This document shows, piece by piece, positions 1-12,515 of a DNA stretch of 64,000 nt. The number at the start of each line of letters is the position of its first letter. Within the stretch, counting starts at the first letter, position 1. Under the pieces are notes generated by a model. That model was not told where the DNA came from. It made no database searches and saw nothing but the letters and a program-made list of their open reading frames with translations. The position numbers were made by a program, and so were the translations under genes. This DNA comes from Ischnura elegans. Its lineage: Eukaryota > Arthropoda > Insecta > Odonata > Coenagrionidae. The stretch covers positions 4,650,001 through 4,714,000 of the forward strand of contig NW_025791658.1 of assembly GCF_921293095.1 (NCBI RefSeq). Direction: 5' to 3'.

Positions 1-312
1 GACCGAGTTAGTAACGAAGAAGTCCTAAGAAGGGTAGGAGAGAAGAGAAGCCTCATGAAAACCTTAATAAGAAGACGGAACAACCTTATAGGCGACATCT
101 TGAGGCATGATGGCCTGATGAAGACAATCGTCGAAGGACAAGTGGAAGGCAAGAATGGAAAAGGAAGACCTCGAACAAAATATATGGAACAAGTAAAGAG
201 AGATGTGAAAGAGAGGAAATACGTAGGTGTGAAAAGATTAGCTGATAGGAGAGAGAAATGGAGAGCTGCGTCAAACCAATCCTAGGATTGTTGACCAATG
301 ATGATGATGAAT
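1..312 (+). mobile_element. LINE 3' end (CFDP2-like reverse transcriptase C-terminus)
   Basis: The reading frame is open from base 1 to the stop at 283-285 and encodes the last 94 residues of a non-LTR retrotransposon polyprotein. Visible motifs are RRRNNLIGDILRHDG, the basic stretch GKGRPRTKY and the end KRLADRREKWR. Arthropod LINEs often annotated as 'craniofacial development protein 2-like' end this way. A short GAT/ATG tail (about 296-310) follows the stop, as expected for a LINE 3' end. The 5' part lies outside the window. Confidence 0.8.
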
Positions 313-641
313 TACAACAATATTTAATTATTTATAATGTTAGCTATTTTTGGGCCTATTTTTAGTAAATGTGTCGATATAGTTTTGTGCTCCTCCGTGC
401 TCCTCGAAGATTACCATGCAGAATCCTTGGGAAGAGTATATACAACAAGATGGAGAAAAAAATCTTGCCTATCCGGCACTTAGAGTGTTTTAAGGCGGCT
501 GGCGGAAGACTGAATGGCATTATCGCTCAAATATTCCTGTATCGGTGGTCGAACTCGCATGGTGTATACCTAACAATTCTACATACTGTGAGATTTCATA
601 CTTTAAGTGTTTCACGCCTATCGTATGAACTCTTCTCGTAT
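313..641. other. No recognised feature
   Basis: The stretch between the LINE tail and the first direct-repeat copy shows no coding signature, terminal repeat or RNA gene that I can support. Confidence 0.5.
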
Positions 642-1179
642 GTACACTCTCCTTCAAATACTCATGAAATCAATCATGGCTGATAACGATTTTAATTTTT
701 CCTGGTGAATACTCCTCTACCTCTTCTGTAACCAGACTCCTCTCTCTCTCGGGTTGGGTTCGTGGGTTGCCTGCGGTCGTTGGTGAGAAAAATTGTGGAA
801 TGAAAGAGACTCCACTTTTCAATTTGGTTATATTGAATTCCACACTAAATACAATCAACCAGACTCTTATTATCCTGAACAACAGAAGAAAAAAACTAAA
901 TCCCGGGAGGCGTTCAGGTGCCCGACCCTTCCGTGAATAAGCCTCTCCTCCGTCCGTCCGCCTGCACCTTCTCCCATCGTCAGTCCGTCTTTTTCTCTCT
1001 GTGTCTCTCTGTCCGCCGTCCGTCCTCTCCAGGTTTCGTGAACTGCTCCTTGTTCCTATTCCGGCCGCTGGCGCTAGCAGTGCCGGAGCGAACACCGGAT
1101 TGGTCACAGTACACTCTCCTTCAAATATTCATGAAGTCAATCATGGCTGATAACGATTTTAATTTTTCCTGGTTAATAC
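642..1179. repeat. 71-bp direct repeat pair flanking a CT-rich segment
   Basis: A block of about 71 bp beginning GTACACTCTCC occurs at 642-712 and again at 1109-1179 (offset 467) with a few differences. The segment between is rich in CT and CCG. Both copies end in CCTGGTRAATACT, which is also the outer edge of the Penelope-type terminal sequence that follows, so the direct repeats may be remains of two Penelope ends. The identity of the inner segment is unknown. Confidence 0.55.
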
Positions 1180-1187
1180 TTCTGACG

Positions 1188-1431
1188 AATATTTCTCGGG
1201 TTTGTAGCCAGGTTAATGCTTTTATACAAGCCGACGTTTCGGAAGACGACTTGTCTCCCATCTTCAAGGCTGTGTTACTAAATGGAAGTCCAATTTCACA
1301 CTGAAAATTGAAATCAAAATTGAAATTGGACTTCCATGAAGTAACACAGCCTTGAGGATGGGAGATAAGTCGTCTCCCGAAACGTCGGCTTGTATAAAAG
1401 CATTAACCTGGCTGCAAACCCGAGAAATATT
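1188..1431. mobile_element. Penelope-like terminal sequence as an inverted pair (hairpin)
   Basis: The arms 1188-1298 and 1321-1431 are nearly perfect inverted copies of about 111 bp separated by 22 bp. Each arm carries the CGAAACGTCGGCTTG signature of Penelope-like elements (GAAAC at 1379-1383 on +, and its complement at 1236-1240). It is preceded by a stem II and by a hammerhead-core-like octamer: TTGAGGAT at 1352-1359 on +, and TTGAAGAT on the minus strand at 1260-1267. The canonical first core base C is T in both. AGCC before the core can pair with GGCT after the GTC site, as stem I would. No coding part remains. Confidence 0.75.
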
Positions 1432-1688
1432 TGTCACATTGATGGCTGATTTTCTTGATCTTAATGAGGCAAATTATGAGTGATCAAATGCGACTACATA
1501 AGTCACTATGCGAGATCTTACAGTAACCACTAGATGCTTTTCTCCGCAAAATTTTCCTCATGTTTCTATAAAGAAGAGATCCTTTACATGCTGGACAGCG
1601 TTGTCAGCACATTATTCCGAAATAAGGTCTTCGCGCTAGGAGAAATAAATGCTCCCTAATCCCCTTGCCGCCCCAATGCCGCCAATAA

Positions 1689-2340
1689 TAGGGTAGTTTC
1701 ATCATCAAAGAAACCGAAAGGCATTGATTGCGATTTGTTACCCACAATTACTGTATTCATAATATACAAATTATTTCGTTTTAGAAATACCGGTTTAGAC
1801 GAATGGCAATGGTCCATTTTTATCCTCATTTGAAAAGGGCCAGATTGGCGCCCATGCGATGCCACTCCACGTGACGTCACAGGGACCTAGTTTCTATAGG
1901 AGAAGATAGGAGTTATACATCGTCTGAGGTTACCAATGCATGCATGAGGCGCAGAGCTCAGGGAAACATCTCTTCATAATCACCTATTAAAACTGGCTAA
2001 GGTCGGAAAGTTTTCTTCGTTTGATAAGGTATTAAAAAACCTTTTTTAAGCCAAGCGCTACCAGTCAGCAAGGTACTCAGCTACCCGCTAGCATCCTGCG
2101 TCCTATCAGCGCTCAGAGCCTCGATCAAGGTCACCTCACAAGGCGGGAGGGGGAACCAGAAATACGTCACACGGAGAGATTTCCTTACCCGTCGCGTTTT
2201 CGCGCGCTTGAAAATTTTCACTTTTCATTTAATCGCGAAAAATAGATATCGTCATTTAAAAATCTAAAAGCGTGAAATACGTACTCTAGGAGTAATAATC
2301 TTCCGATATGGGCAATAAAAAAATAATAGGAAACCACCCT
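1689..2340 (-). mobile_element. TIR element, TAGGGTGGTTTCC family, copy 1
   Basis: A non-autonomous DNA element of about 650 bp with ends TAGGGTAGTTTC and GGAAACCACCCT. The inner landmarks are shared with the other copies: GTGACGTCA, CATGCATGCATTGG, a block of CTAGCAGGTAGC-like words, and CGCGAAAACGCG. No transposase is encoded. Flanking target duplications are not obvious in this copy. Confidence 0.8.
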
Positions 2341-2530
2341 TTTGTCCACAGGATCATTATCGGAAGTCAATACATTTATACGAGACGGAGGTGGCATGTT
2401 TAAAAATGTTTGACAAGAAATGCCAAGTTTTAAAAATCAAAATTTGCCGCAAAAAAATATGTGTTGCATTACTTATTGAAATCACCTCGTGCAAAATTAC
2501 GAAAATTACATAAAGAAAAAAAATCATTCG

Positions 2531-2615
2531 CCTCGACAAGGATTCGAACCCAGATGCCCCGATCTCCGGTCGTTGTGGTTGACTCTGTCATCACTGCGGC
2601 AAGTACCGGTGCACC
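2531..2615 (-). repeat. tRNA-like cassette, degenerate
   Basis: On the minus strand this has a tRNA T-arm/B-box (GGGTTCGAATCC) followed by GAGGCGAATGAT and a T-rich tail. It matches the better preserved cassettes at 33480-33600 and 38220-38345. The D-arm half is poorly conserved, so this is a decayed repeat and not a working tRNA gene. Confidence 0.5.
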
Positions 2616-2974
2616 TAAATTTACAAAATGGCTTTCATGAGATATGAATTTTGAAAATTCGCATGCAAACTAAAAAATTATTAAATTTTATGGAAATTCA
2701 TCTGATTTAACATGGATCTTGCCGGTTTTTACGGGTTTTCTCCGCAGCACTGACATGGAGAAAAGGAATATCGGAAATATGTACGTGTGATGGGGCAAGT
2801 ATCACAAGTTTGACAGGATACTTAGAAAATATTATTTTCGAATTTTTAACAAATGAAGGGTTACTTTCAGAAAAAAAGAGTGAAAAATATACCTAGCATC
2901 AAAACTCATAAAGTTACATCGCTAAAGTAATTATAAAAAAATAAACATTTTTGCTAAAATGTAGGTCACCTTCC
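2616..2974. other. AT-rich spacer, nothing recognised
   Basis: AT-rich sequence ahead of the satellite array. I see no gene, TIR or RNA structure in it. Confidence 0.5.
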
Positions 2975-5900
2975 AGAAAATCTAAAAAAAGTCGAAGCCT
3001 ATCTAACAGATAATCAGCTTCAAAACCCCGCTATCGTCAAAAATGGAGGGATTTTTTAAAAATATTCAATATCTTTTACTTTCAAAACGTGTACTAAAAA
3101 TCTAGAAATTTTCGAAGTCTATCTAATAGAATATAAGACCATAACCCAGCTATCGTCAAAAATGGAAGAAATTTTTTTAAATATTCAGTATATTTTACTT
3201 TCATACCGTGTTCTAAAAATCTAAACATTTTCGAAGTCTATCTAACAGAATATCAGCCTCAAAAACCACGCTATCGCCAAAAATTGAAGATATTTTAATA
3301 AATATTTAGTATCTTTTACTTTCATACCGTGTACTTAAAATCTAAAAATTGTCGAAGTCTATCTAACAGAATATCAGCCTCAAAACCACGCTATCGTCAA
3401 AAATGGAGGATTCTTTTTAAATATTTAGTATCTTTCACTTTCATACCGTGTACTAAAAATCTAAACATTTTCGAAGTCTATCTAACAGAATATCAGCCTC
3501 AAAAACCACGCTATCGCCAAAAATTGAAGATATTTTAATAAATATTTAGTATCTTTTACTTTCATACCGTGTACTTAAAATCTAAAAATTGTCGAAGTCT
3601 ATCTAACAGAATATCAGCCTCAAAACCAAGCTATCGTCAAAAATGGAGGATTCTTTTTAAATATTTAGTATCTTTCACTTTCATACCGTGTACTAAAAAT
3701 CTAAACATTTTCGATGTCTATCTAACAGAAAAACAGCCTCAAAACCACGCTTTCGTCACAAATGGAAGGAATTTTAATAAATATTTAGTATCTTTTACTT
3801 TCATACCGTGTACTAAAAATCAAAAAATATCAAAGTCTATCTAACAGAATATCAGCCTCACAACCACGCCATCGTCAAAAATGGAAGGATTTTTTAAAAA
3901 TATTCAGTATCTTTTACTTTCAAAACGTGTAATGAAAATCTAAAAACTGTCGAAGTATGTGCAAGAGAATATCAGGCTCAAAACTCCGCTATCGTCAAAA
4001 ATTGAAGAAATTTTTAAAATATTCAGTATCTTTTACTTTCATACCGTGTACTAAAAATCTAAAAACTGTCGAAGTATATCCAATAGAATATCAGCCTCAA
4101 AACACCGCTATCGTCAAAAATGGAAGGATTTTTTAAAAATATTCAGTATATTTTACTTTCCTACTATGTACTAAAAATCTAAAAACTGTCGAAGTATATC
4201 TAATAGAAAATCAGTCACAAAACACCGCTATCGTCAAAAATGGAAGGATTTTTTTTTAATATTCAGTGTCTTTTACTCTCATACCGTGTTCTTAAACTCT
4301 ATAAATTGTCGAAGTCTATCTAATAGAATATCTGCCTCAAAAAACCGCTATCGTCAAAAATGGAAGAAATTTTTTTTAATATTCAGTATATTTTACTTTC
4401 ATACCGTGTTCTAAAAATCTAAACATTTTCGAAGTCTATCTAACAGAATATCAGCCTCAAAAACCACGCTATCACCAAAAATTGAAGATATTTTAATAAA
4501 TATTTAGTATCTTTTACTTTCATACCGTGTACTTAAAATCTAAAAATTGTCGAAGTCTATCTAACAGAATATCAGCCTGAAAACCACGCTATCGTCAAAA
4601 ATGGAGGATTCTTTTTAAATATTTAGTATCTTTCACTTTCATACCGTGTACTAAAAATCTAAACATTTTCGAAGTCTATCTAACAGAATATCAGCCTCAA
4701 AAACCACGCTATCGCCAAAAATTGAAGATATTTTAATAAATATTTAGTATCTTTTACTTTCATACCGTGTACTTAAAATCTAAAAATTGTCGAAGTCTAT
4801 CTAACAGAAAAACAGCCTCAAAACCACGCTTTCGTCACAAATGGAAGGAATTTTAATAAATATTTAGTATCTTTTACTTTCATACCGTGTACTAAAAATC
4901 AAAAAATATCAAAGTCTATCTAACAGAATATCAGCCTCACAACCACGCCATCGTCAAAAATGGAAGGATTTTTTAAAAATATTCAGTATCTTTTACTTTC
5001 AAAACGTGTAATGAAAATCTAAAAACTGTCGAAGTATGTGCAAGAGAATATCAGGCTCAAAACTCCGCTATCGTCAAAAATTGAAGAAATTTTTAAAATA
5101 TTCAGTATCTTTTACTTTCATACCGTGTACTAAAAATCTAAAAACTGTCGAAGTATATCCAATAGAATATCAGCCTCAAAACACCGCTATCGTCAAAAAT
5201 GGAAGGATTTTTTTAAAATATTCAGTATATTTTACTTTCCTACTATGTACTAAAAATCTAAAAACTGTCGAAGTATATCTAATAGAAAATCAGTCACAAA
5301 ACACCGCTATCGTCAAAAATGGAAGGATTTTTTTTTAATATTCAGTGTCTTTTACTCTCATACCGTGTTCTTAAACTCTATAAATTGTCGAAGTCTATCT
5401 AATAGAATATCTGCCTCAAAAAACCGCTATCGTCAAAAATGGAAGGAATATTTTTTTATAATCAGTATCTTTTACTCTCATACCGTGTTCTTAAAATTTA
5501 AACTTTGTCGAAGTTTATCTAATAGAAAATCAGCCACAAAACACCGCTATCGTCAAAAATGGAACGATTTTTTTAAATATTCAGTATCTTATACTTTCAT
5601 ACCGTGTACTAAAAATCTAAATATTTTCGAAGTCTATCTAACAGAATAGCAGCCTCAAAACACCGCTATCGTCAAAAATGGAAGGATTTTTTTAAAATAT
5701 TCAGTATATTTTACTTTCCTACTATGTACTAAAAATCTAAAAACTGTCGAAGTATATCTAATAGAAAATCAGTCACAAAACACCGCTATCGTCAAAAATG
5801 GAAGGATTTTTTTTTAATATTCAGTGTCTTTTACTCTCATACCGTGTTCTTAAACTCTATAAATTGTCGAAGTCTATCTAATAGAATATCTGCCTCAAAA

Positions 5901-8900
5901 AACCGCTATCGTCAAAAATGGAAGGAATATTTTTTTATAATCAGTATCTTTTACTCTCATACCGTGTTCTTAAACTCTATAAATTGTCGAAGTCTATCTA
6001 ATAGAATATCTGCCTCAAAAAACCGCTATCGTCAAAAATGGAAGAAATTTTTTTTAATATTCAGTATATTTTACTTTCATACCGTGTTCTGAAAATCTAA
6101 ACATTTTCGAAGTCTATCTAACAGAATATCAGCCTCAAAAACCACGCTATCACCAAAAATTGAAGATATTTTAATAAATATTTAGTATCTTTTACTTTCA
6201 TACCGTGTACTTAAAATCTAAAAATTGTCGAAGTCTATCTAACAGAATATCAGCCTGAAAACCACGCTATCGTCAAAAATGGAGGATTCTTTTTAAATAT
6301 TTAGTATCTTTCACTTTCATACCGTGTACTAAAAATCTAAACATTTTCGAAGTCTATCTAACAGAATATCAGCCTCAAAAACCACGCTATCGCCAAAAAT
6401 TGAAGATATTTTAATAAATATTTAGTATCTTTTACTTTCATACCGTGTACTTAAAATCTAAAAATTGTCGAAGTCTATCTAACAGAAAAACAGCCTCAAA
6501 ACCACACTTTCGTCACAAATGGAAGGAATTTTAATAAATATTTAGTATCTTTTACTTTCATACCGTGTACTAAAAATCAAAAAATATCAAAGTCTATCTA
6601 ACAGAATATCAGCCTCACAACCACGCCATCGTCAAAAATGGAAGGATTTTTTAAAAATATTCAGTATCTTTTACTTTCAAAACGTGTAATGAAAATCTAA
6701 AAACTGTCGAAGTATGTGCAAGAGAATATCAGGCTCAAAACTCCGCTATCGTCAAAAATTGAAGAAATTTTTAAAATATTCAGTATCTTTTACTTTCATA
6801 CCGTGTACTAAAAATCTAAAAACTGTCGAAGTATATCCAATAGAATATCAGCCTCAAAACACCGCTATCGTCAAAAATGGAAGGATTTTTTTAAAATATA
6901 CAGTATATTTTACTTTCCTACTATGTACTAAAAATCTAAAAACTGTCGAAGTATATCTAATAGAAAATCAGTCACAAAACACCGCTATCGTCAAAAATGG
7001 AAGGATTTTTTTTTAATATTCAGTGTCTTTTACTCTCATACCGTGTTCTTAAACTCTATAAATTGTCGAAGTCTATCTAATAGAATATCTGCCTCAAAAA
7101 ACCGCTATCGTCAAAAATGGAAGGAATATTTTTTTATAATCAGTATCTTTTACTCTCATACCGTGTTCTTAAAATTTAAACTTTGTCGAAGTTTATCTAA
7201 TAGAAAATCAGCCACAAAACACCGCTATCGTCAAAAATGGAACGATTTTTTTAAATATTCAGTATCTTATACTTTCATACCGTGTACTAAAAATCTAAAT
7301 ATTTTCGAAGTCTATCTAACAGAATAGCAGCCTCAAAACACCGCTATCGTCAAAAATGGAGGAATTTATTTTAATATTCAGTATCTTTTCCTTTCATACC
7401 AGGTACTAAAAATCTAAAAACTGTCAAAGTCTATCTAACAGAACATCAGCCTCAAAACCCCGCTATCGTCAAAGATGGAGGAATTTATTTTAATATTCAG
7501 TATCCTTTACTTTCATACCGTGTACTAATAATCTAAACATTTTCGAAGTCTATCTAACAGAATATCAGCCTCAAAACCACGCTGTCGTCAAAAATGGAAG
7601 GAATTTTTTAAAATATTCAGTATCTTTTACTTTCATACCGTGTACTAAAAATCTAATCATTTTCGAAGTCTATCTAGCAGAAGAACAGCCTCAAAATAAC
7701 GCTTTCGTCAAAAATGGAGGATTTTTTTTATATATTCTATATCTTTTACTTTCATACCGTGTACTAAAAATCTAATCATTTTCGAAGTCTATCTAACAGA
7801 ATATCAGCCTCTAAACCCCGTTATCGTCAAAAATGGAAGGAATTTTTTTTAATATTCAATATTTATTACTTTCATACCGTGTACTAATAATTTAAAAACA
7901 GTCGAAGCCTATCTAAAAGAATATCTGCTTCAAAACCCCGCTATCGTCAAAAATGGAAGGATTTTTTTTTAAATATTCAATATCTTTTACTTTCAAAACG
8001 TGTACTAAAAATCTAAAAACTGTCGAAGTCTATCTAATTGAATATAAGTCCATAACACAGCTATCGTCAAAAATGGAAGGAATTTTTTTAAATATTCAGT
8101 ATGTTTTACTTTCATACCGTGTACTAAAAATCTACACATTTTCGTAGTCTATCTAACAGAATATCGGCCGCAGAACCACGCTATCGTCAAAAATGAAACG
8201 ATTTTTTTTAAATATTCAGTATCTTTTTCTTTCATACCGTGTACTAAAAATCAAAAAATTGTCGAAGTCTATCTAACAGAATATCAGCCTCAAAACCACG
8301 CTATCGTCAAAAACTGAAGGATTTTTTTTTAAATATTCAAAATCTTTTACTCTTAAAACGTTTACAAAAAATCTAAAATCTGTCGAAGTCTTTCTCACAG
8401 GATATCAGCCTCAAAACACCGCTATCGTCAAAAATGGATGGATTTTTTTAAATATTCAGTACCTTTTACTCTCATACCGTGTTCTTAAAATTTAAACTTT
8501 GTCGAAGTTTATCAAATGAATATCAGCCTCAAAACACCGCATCGTCAAAAATGGAGGATTCTTTATAAATATTTAGTATCTTTCACTTTCATACCGTGTA
8601 CTAAAAATCTAAACATTTTCGAAGTCTATCTAACAGAATATCAGCCTCAAAAAACCGCTATCGTCAAAAATGGAAGGATTTTTTTAAATATTCGGTATCT
8701 TTTACTTTAAAAACGTATACTAAAAATCTAAAAACTTCGAAGTCTATCTAACAGGATATCAGCCTCAAAACACCGCTATCGTCAAAAATGGAAGGATTTT
8801 TTTTAATATTCAGTATCTTTTACTCTCATACCGTGTTCTTAAAATTTTGAACTTTGTCGAAGTTTATCTAACAGAATATCAGCCTCAAAACACCGCTATC

Positions 8901-9890
8901 GTCAAAAATGGAAGGATTTTTTTTAAATATTCAGTACCTTTTACTCTCATACCGTGTTCTTAACATTTTAATTTTGTCGAAGTTTATCTAATAGAATATC
9001 TGCCTCAAAACACAGCTATTGTCATAAATGGAAGGAATTTTTTTTAAATATACAGTACCTTTTACTCTCATACCGTGTTCTTAAAAATTAAACTTTGTCG
9101 AAGTTTATCTAACAGAATATCAGCCTCAAAACACCGCTATCGTCAAAAATGGAAGGATTTTTTTTTATATTCAGTATCTTTTACTCTCATACCGTGTTCT
9201 TAACATTTTAATTTTGTCGAACTTTATCTAATAGAATATCTGCCTCAAAACACAGCTATCGTCAAAAATGGAAGGAATTTTTTTTTTATATTCAGTATCT
9301 TTTACTCTCATACCGTGTTCTTAAAATTTAAACTTTGTCGAATTTTATCTAATAGATTATCAGCCTCAAAACACCGCTATCGTCAAAAATGGAAGGAATT
9401 TGTTTTAATATTCAGTATCTTATACTTTCATAACGTGTACTAAAAATCTAAAAATTGTCGAAGTCTTTCTAACAGAATATCAGCCTCAAAACCCCGCTAT
9501 CGCTAAAAATGGAAGGAATTTTTTTTAATACTCAGTATCTTTTACTCTCATACCGTGTTCTTAAAATCTAAAAATTGTCGAAGTCTATCTAACAGAATAT
9601 CAGCCCATAACCCAGCTATCGTCAAAAATGGAAAGAATTTTTTTAAATATTCAGTATCTTTTACTCTCATACCGTGTTCTTAAAATTTAAACTTTGTCGA
9701 AGTTTATCTAACAGAATTACAACCTCAAATCCCTGCTGTCCTCAAAAATGGAGGGATGTTTTTTTTAATGTTCAGTATTTTTTATTCTCATACCGTGTTC
9801 TTAAAATTTGAACTTTGTCGAAGTTTATCTAACAGAATATCAGCCTCAAATCCCCGCTATCGTCAAAAATGGAGGAATTTTTTAAAAATC
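2975..9890. repeat. Satellite array, about 58 monomers of 120 bp, with higher-order duplications
   Basis: A head-to-tail array in which CTATCGTCAAAAATGGA and TCATACCGTGT recur about every 120 bp. Monomers differ by substitutions and small indels. Larger duplications are visible: 4263-5681 is repeated at 5941-7359 (offset 1678, 14 monomers), the block near 3840-4260 recurs near 4918-5338 (offset 1079, 9 monomers), and a two-monomer unit alternates at 3329 and 3569. This is the mark of unequal exchange or amplification. Short open frames inside it are periodic by-products of the monomer and not genes. Confidence 0.95.
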
Positions 9891-9894
9891 CTTA

Positions 9895-10870
9895 AGCTGC
9901 GGGAGATCATGATTTCAGCTTGCAGCCTGAGCGAGAGAGAACCAAGGAATATCTTTCCCTGTGCCGGTTACCAAGACTGTAATATATCTTGGACTCACGC
10001 TCACCTGCAATCTTTCATGGGATCAGCATGTGCTTGAAGTATGTAATAAAGGGAATAACGCTCCTTATTTATTGAAACTACAAAAGAAAAATCTCCCTAT
10101 TTCCACGAGAATTATGCTTGTCACATGTGTTATTTTTCCCATTGTTGATTACTCTATACTAGTCTATAATGACTTACCTAGTGTATTTGAAATGTGTCTG
10201 CAACGGTTAATTAACTCCTATGGTAGATTTATTTTTGATTTACGTAGAGATGAATATTTGTCCAAATTCTACACTGATCTGAATTGGTTACCTCTTCACA
10301 GCCGAAGGGATTATATCCTGGGATCTTTTCTGTTCTCCTAATTCCAAAAACAGACTCCTGCATACTTGTTCGAATTATTCATCCCCCGCAAAAAATTTAC
10401 TGGAATTTCTACCCGTCGTGTTTCTGACCTTCAAATTCCCCAAGCCCGCACCAGTATATATTTCAAATCTTTTCATCCAACTGCGTCTAGATTCTGGAAC
10501 TCTCTTCCGCCGAATATAAAAACGTCACAATCACTTCAGTCGTTTGAAAGAAGGCTGTACTCCTATTTGAAGTCTGGGGCTCAATTCAGTCTCCTCAACT
10601 CATTAGAGTTATCATCTAAAAGTTGTGATGTTATCAAAACTATCTACATAAATGTGTATATTTATGTGTGTGTTCTTTACTGTCTAAGTTAAAACTTATA
10701 TTTTTGTGTTATTAGTATTGAGTATTTTACATTTTTTGCATAAATATCTACTACTTGTTAACCTAAAAATAATCTCCATAAGGCCTTATTTTTGTCAAAA
10801 TGCCTTTTATTAAGATGTAGAACATTTCCTGTATTTTCCATTTTTTGTTCTCATAGGTTTTACCTAGAGC
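9895..10870 (+). mobile_element. LINE 3' fragment (CR1/Jockey-type reverse transcriptase C-terminus), with stop
   Basis: From about 9958 to 10692 one frame encodes the thumb and C-terminal part of a non-LTR reverse transcriptase. It has IYLGLTLTCNLSWDQHV near the start and the typical end HPTASRFWNSLPPNIK. A single in-frame TAA at 10339-10341 breaks it; the frame continues unchanged after it. The catalytic core is missing, so the copy is 5' truncated, and its left edge abuts the satellite. The AT-rich 3' UTR probably extends to about 10870. Confidence 0.85.
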
Positions 10871-11104
10871 ATAATAAAAATATTTTATACTATTCCTTTT
10901 AGCCTGGCTTTAGAGTGTCTCTCAAGAAGTGAAATCCATGGCAACCCTTCTTTCATTCTTACCAACGGATGAGCCTGCATTAAGGCACTTGCCATAGACA
11001 TATCAACAGAGTGAAGAGGAAAGTAAAACAAGACGAAATGGGCAGTGTGATAGGAAATGCTTGCAGCCCCCTGCCGTGAAGGTTCGCTGGAGAGAGTCAA
11101 GCCG

Positions 11105-11196
11105 TATTAGCGATCCCTACAGTAAGGGAAACTTCACTTAGGCCCTACCCTGGTAGCAATAAAACTTTTTGGGAAACTTTTGTAGGTCGTCGAGCA
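11105..11196. repeat. Dispersed repeat fragment, shared with 18058-18152
   Basis: The words AGCGATCCC, TAGCAATAAAA and TTGGGAAACT occur in the same order and spacing here and at 18058-18152. It is an old dispersed repeat of unknown class, followed here directly by a foldback element. Confidence 0.45.
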
Positions 11197-11201
11197 ATGT
11201 A

Positions 11202-11671
11202 GCCCGGTCAAAATAGAGATTGACCCTTGCATAAATTGACAACAAGCTGAATATTTGCATGAACCTCAACGATACCACTCTAATGAAATCCTGAAAAGTC
11301 CCCATCGGTCCCGTGTGTGCAAAACATTTTATTCAAGGTCAAAGGTCACAAAAATGAGTTTTTTGCATTTTTTGGCCAAACAATTACTTTTATGATAAAA
11401 ATTGCTCAGATCAAAATCGTAGATCAAAAAATTATCTACAAAACTGTCATTTTCTTTTTTTTCCCTAAGATTTACCGTTTCTGAGAAAAAGCCATTCGAA
11501 TGTAGGCTGGAACTGTATTCTCCGCAATATGCATGACTATATTGTTGCGCTCTCCGCGTCACATGCGAGTCACCCGTCCAATATTGTTCGGACTTGAGGT
11601 TTATGCAAATTTTCAGCTTGTTGGCAATTTATGGAAGGGTAACCCTATTTTTTGGGCTAATTTGACCGGGC
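11202..11671. mobile_element. Foldback TIR element flanked by TA
   Basis: The ends are GCCCGGTCAAA and TTTGACCGGGC. The arms continue imperfectly inward for about 75 bp (roughly 11202-11280 against 11595-11671) through a shared CAAGCTGAA word. TA flanks both ends, which would fit a Tc1/mariner-type target duplication. No transposase is visible in the 470 bp. Confidence 0.6.
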
Positions 11672-12515
11672 TAAATGGTCAAACGTTTTAAAAACTTTTC
11701 CCCTCAATCAGCGTCCAAAACGAGTAAAAACGTTCTCGTAGTATAACGGTTAATATCCATTATTTTTTCCTTTTGCTTCTTCCTTGTCTTCACCTCTATT
11801 TTTTAATGATTATTAGTATGTTGGAGTTTAGGTCAAAATGATGCAAAACCTTTATGCCGACGTATGTATTTTTTACTCACACAACGTGCATAAAAAAATA
11901 ATCGACCTATTACCCTTTTTCTGCAGTAAATATGCCATGCTAGTCTGTGGAAAACATTTTGAGAGGACAACAACACTGAGAGTCAGAAAGATATAAAAAC
12001 AACTGTAATCCCCTTCAGATAACTCTCTCGATTTTCTGCTTGGTGGGGCCATTAAACTTGTTTTCTCAATCGGGTGGTTCTTAGAATCGGTGGTTTATGA
12101 ATACTTGTGTTGTGTAGGTAATTGAACGATCTGAGGCCGTTTAATAGTTGAAAGAAAATAAATTCCCCAAGGCCGCACTCTTTGTTGTTCAAAAAAGGTG
12201 GGGTGTTTGCGAAGTTAGAAGGATGACAGTGAGGTGATGCACAACAATTTAAACTGATACACAACAAAATAAACAATTGCGCAAGCTCACTCACTCACCT
12301 AGCAGATTTGTCAATGGGAATGAATTCCGCGCGGGTCTCAATCACACATCCTCTCAGGTTTACGAAGCTCCCGCTTACGCCAGTGACCCACAAACACCAA
12401 TGAAATGGACTTTTTCTTTGGCTGCTCATTTCTCAAAATTTGCTTCGAAATTCATTGAAAACCAGCATAACGGCTCACGAGCGAAAGTAACCACTCGATT
12501 TTTGCGAGAATTCCG
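11672..12515. other. No recognised feature
   Basis: AT-rich sequence with only short open frames that match no family I know and lack gene context. Confidence 0.45.

Noticed and set aside
3329..8710. Many similar open frames of 60-100 codons in the satellite
   Set aside because: They recur with the 120-bp monomer and arise because 120 is divisible by 3. There is no codon constraint, and monomer indels break the frames.
2975..9890. CRISPR array
   Set aside because: The repeats are contiguous and diverged with no unique spacers, and the context is animal DNA.
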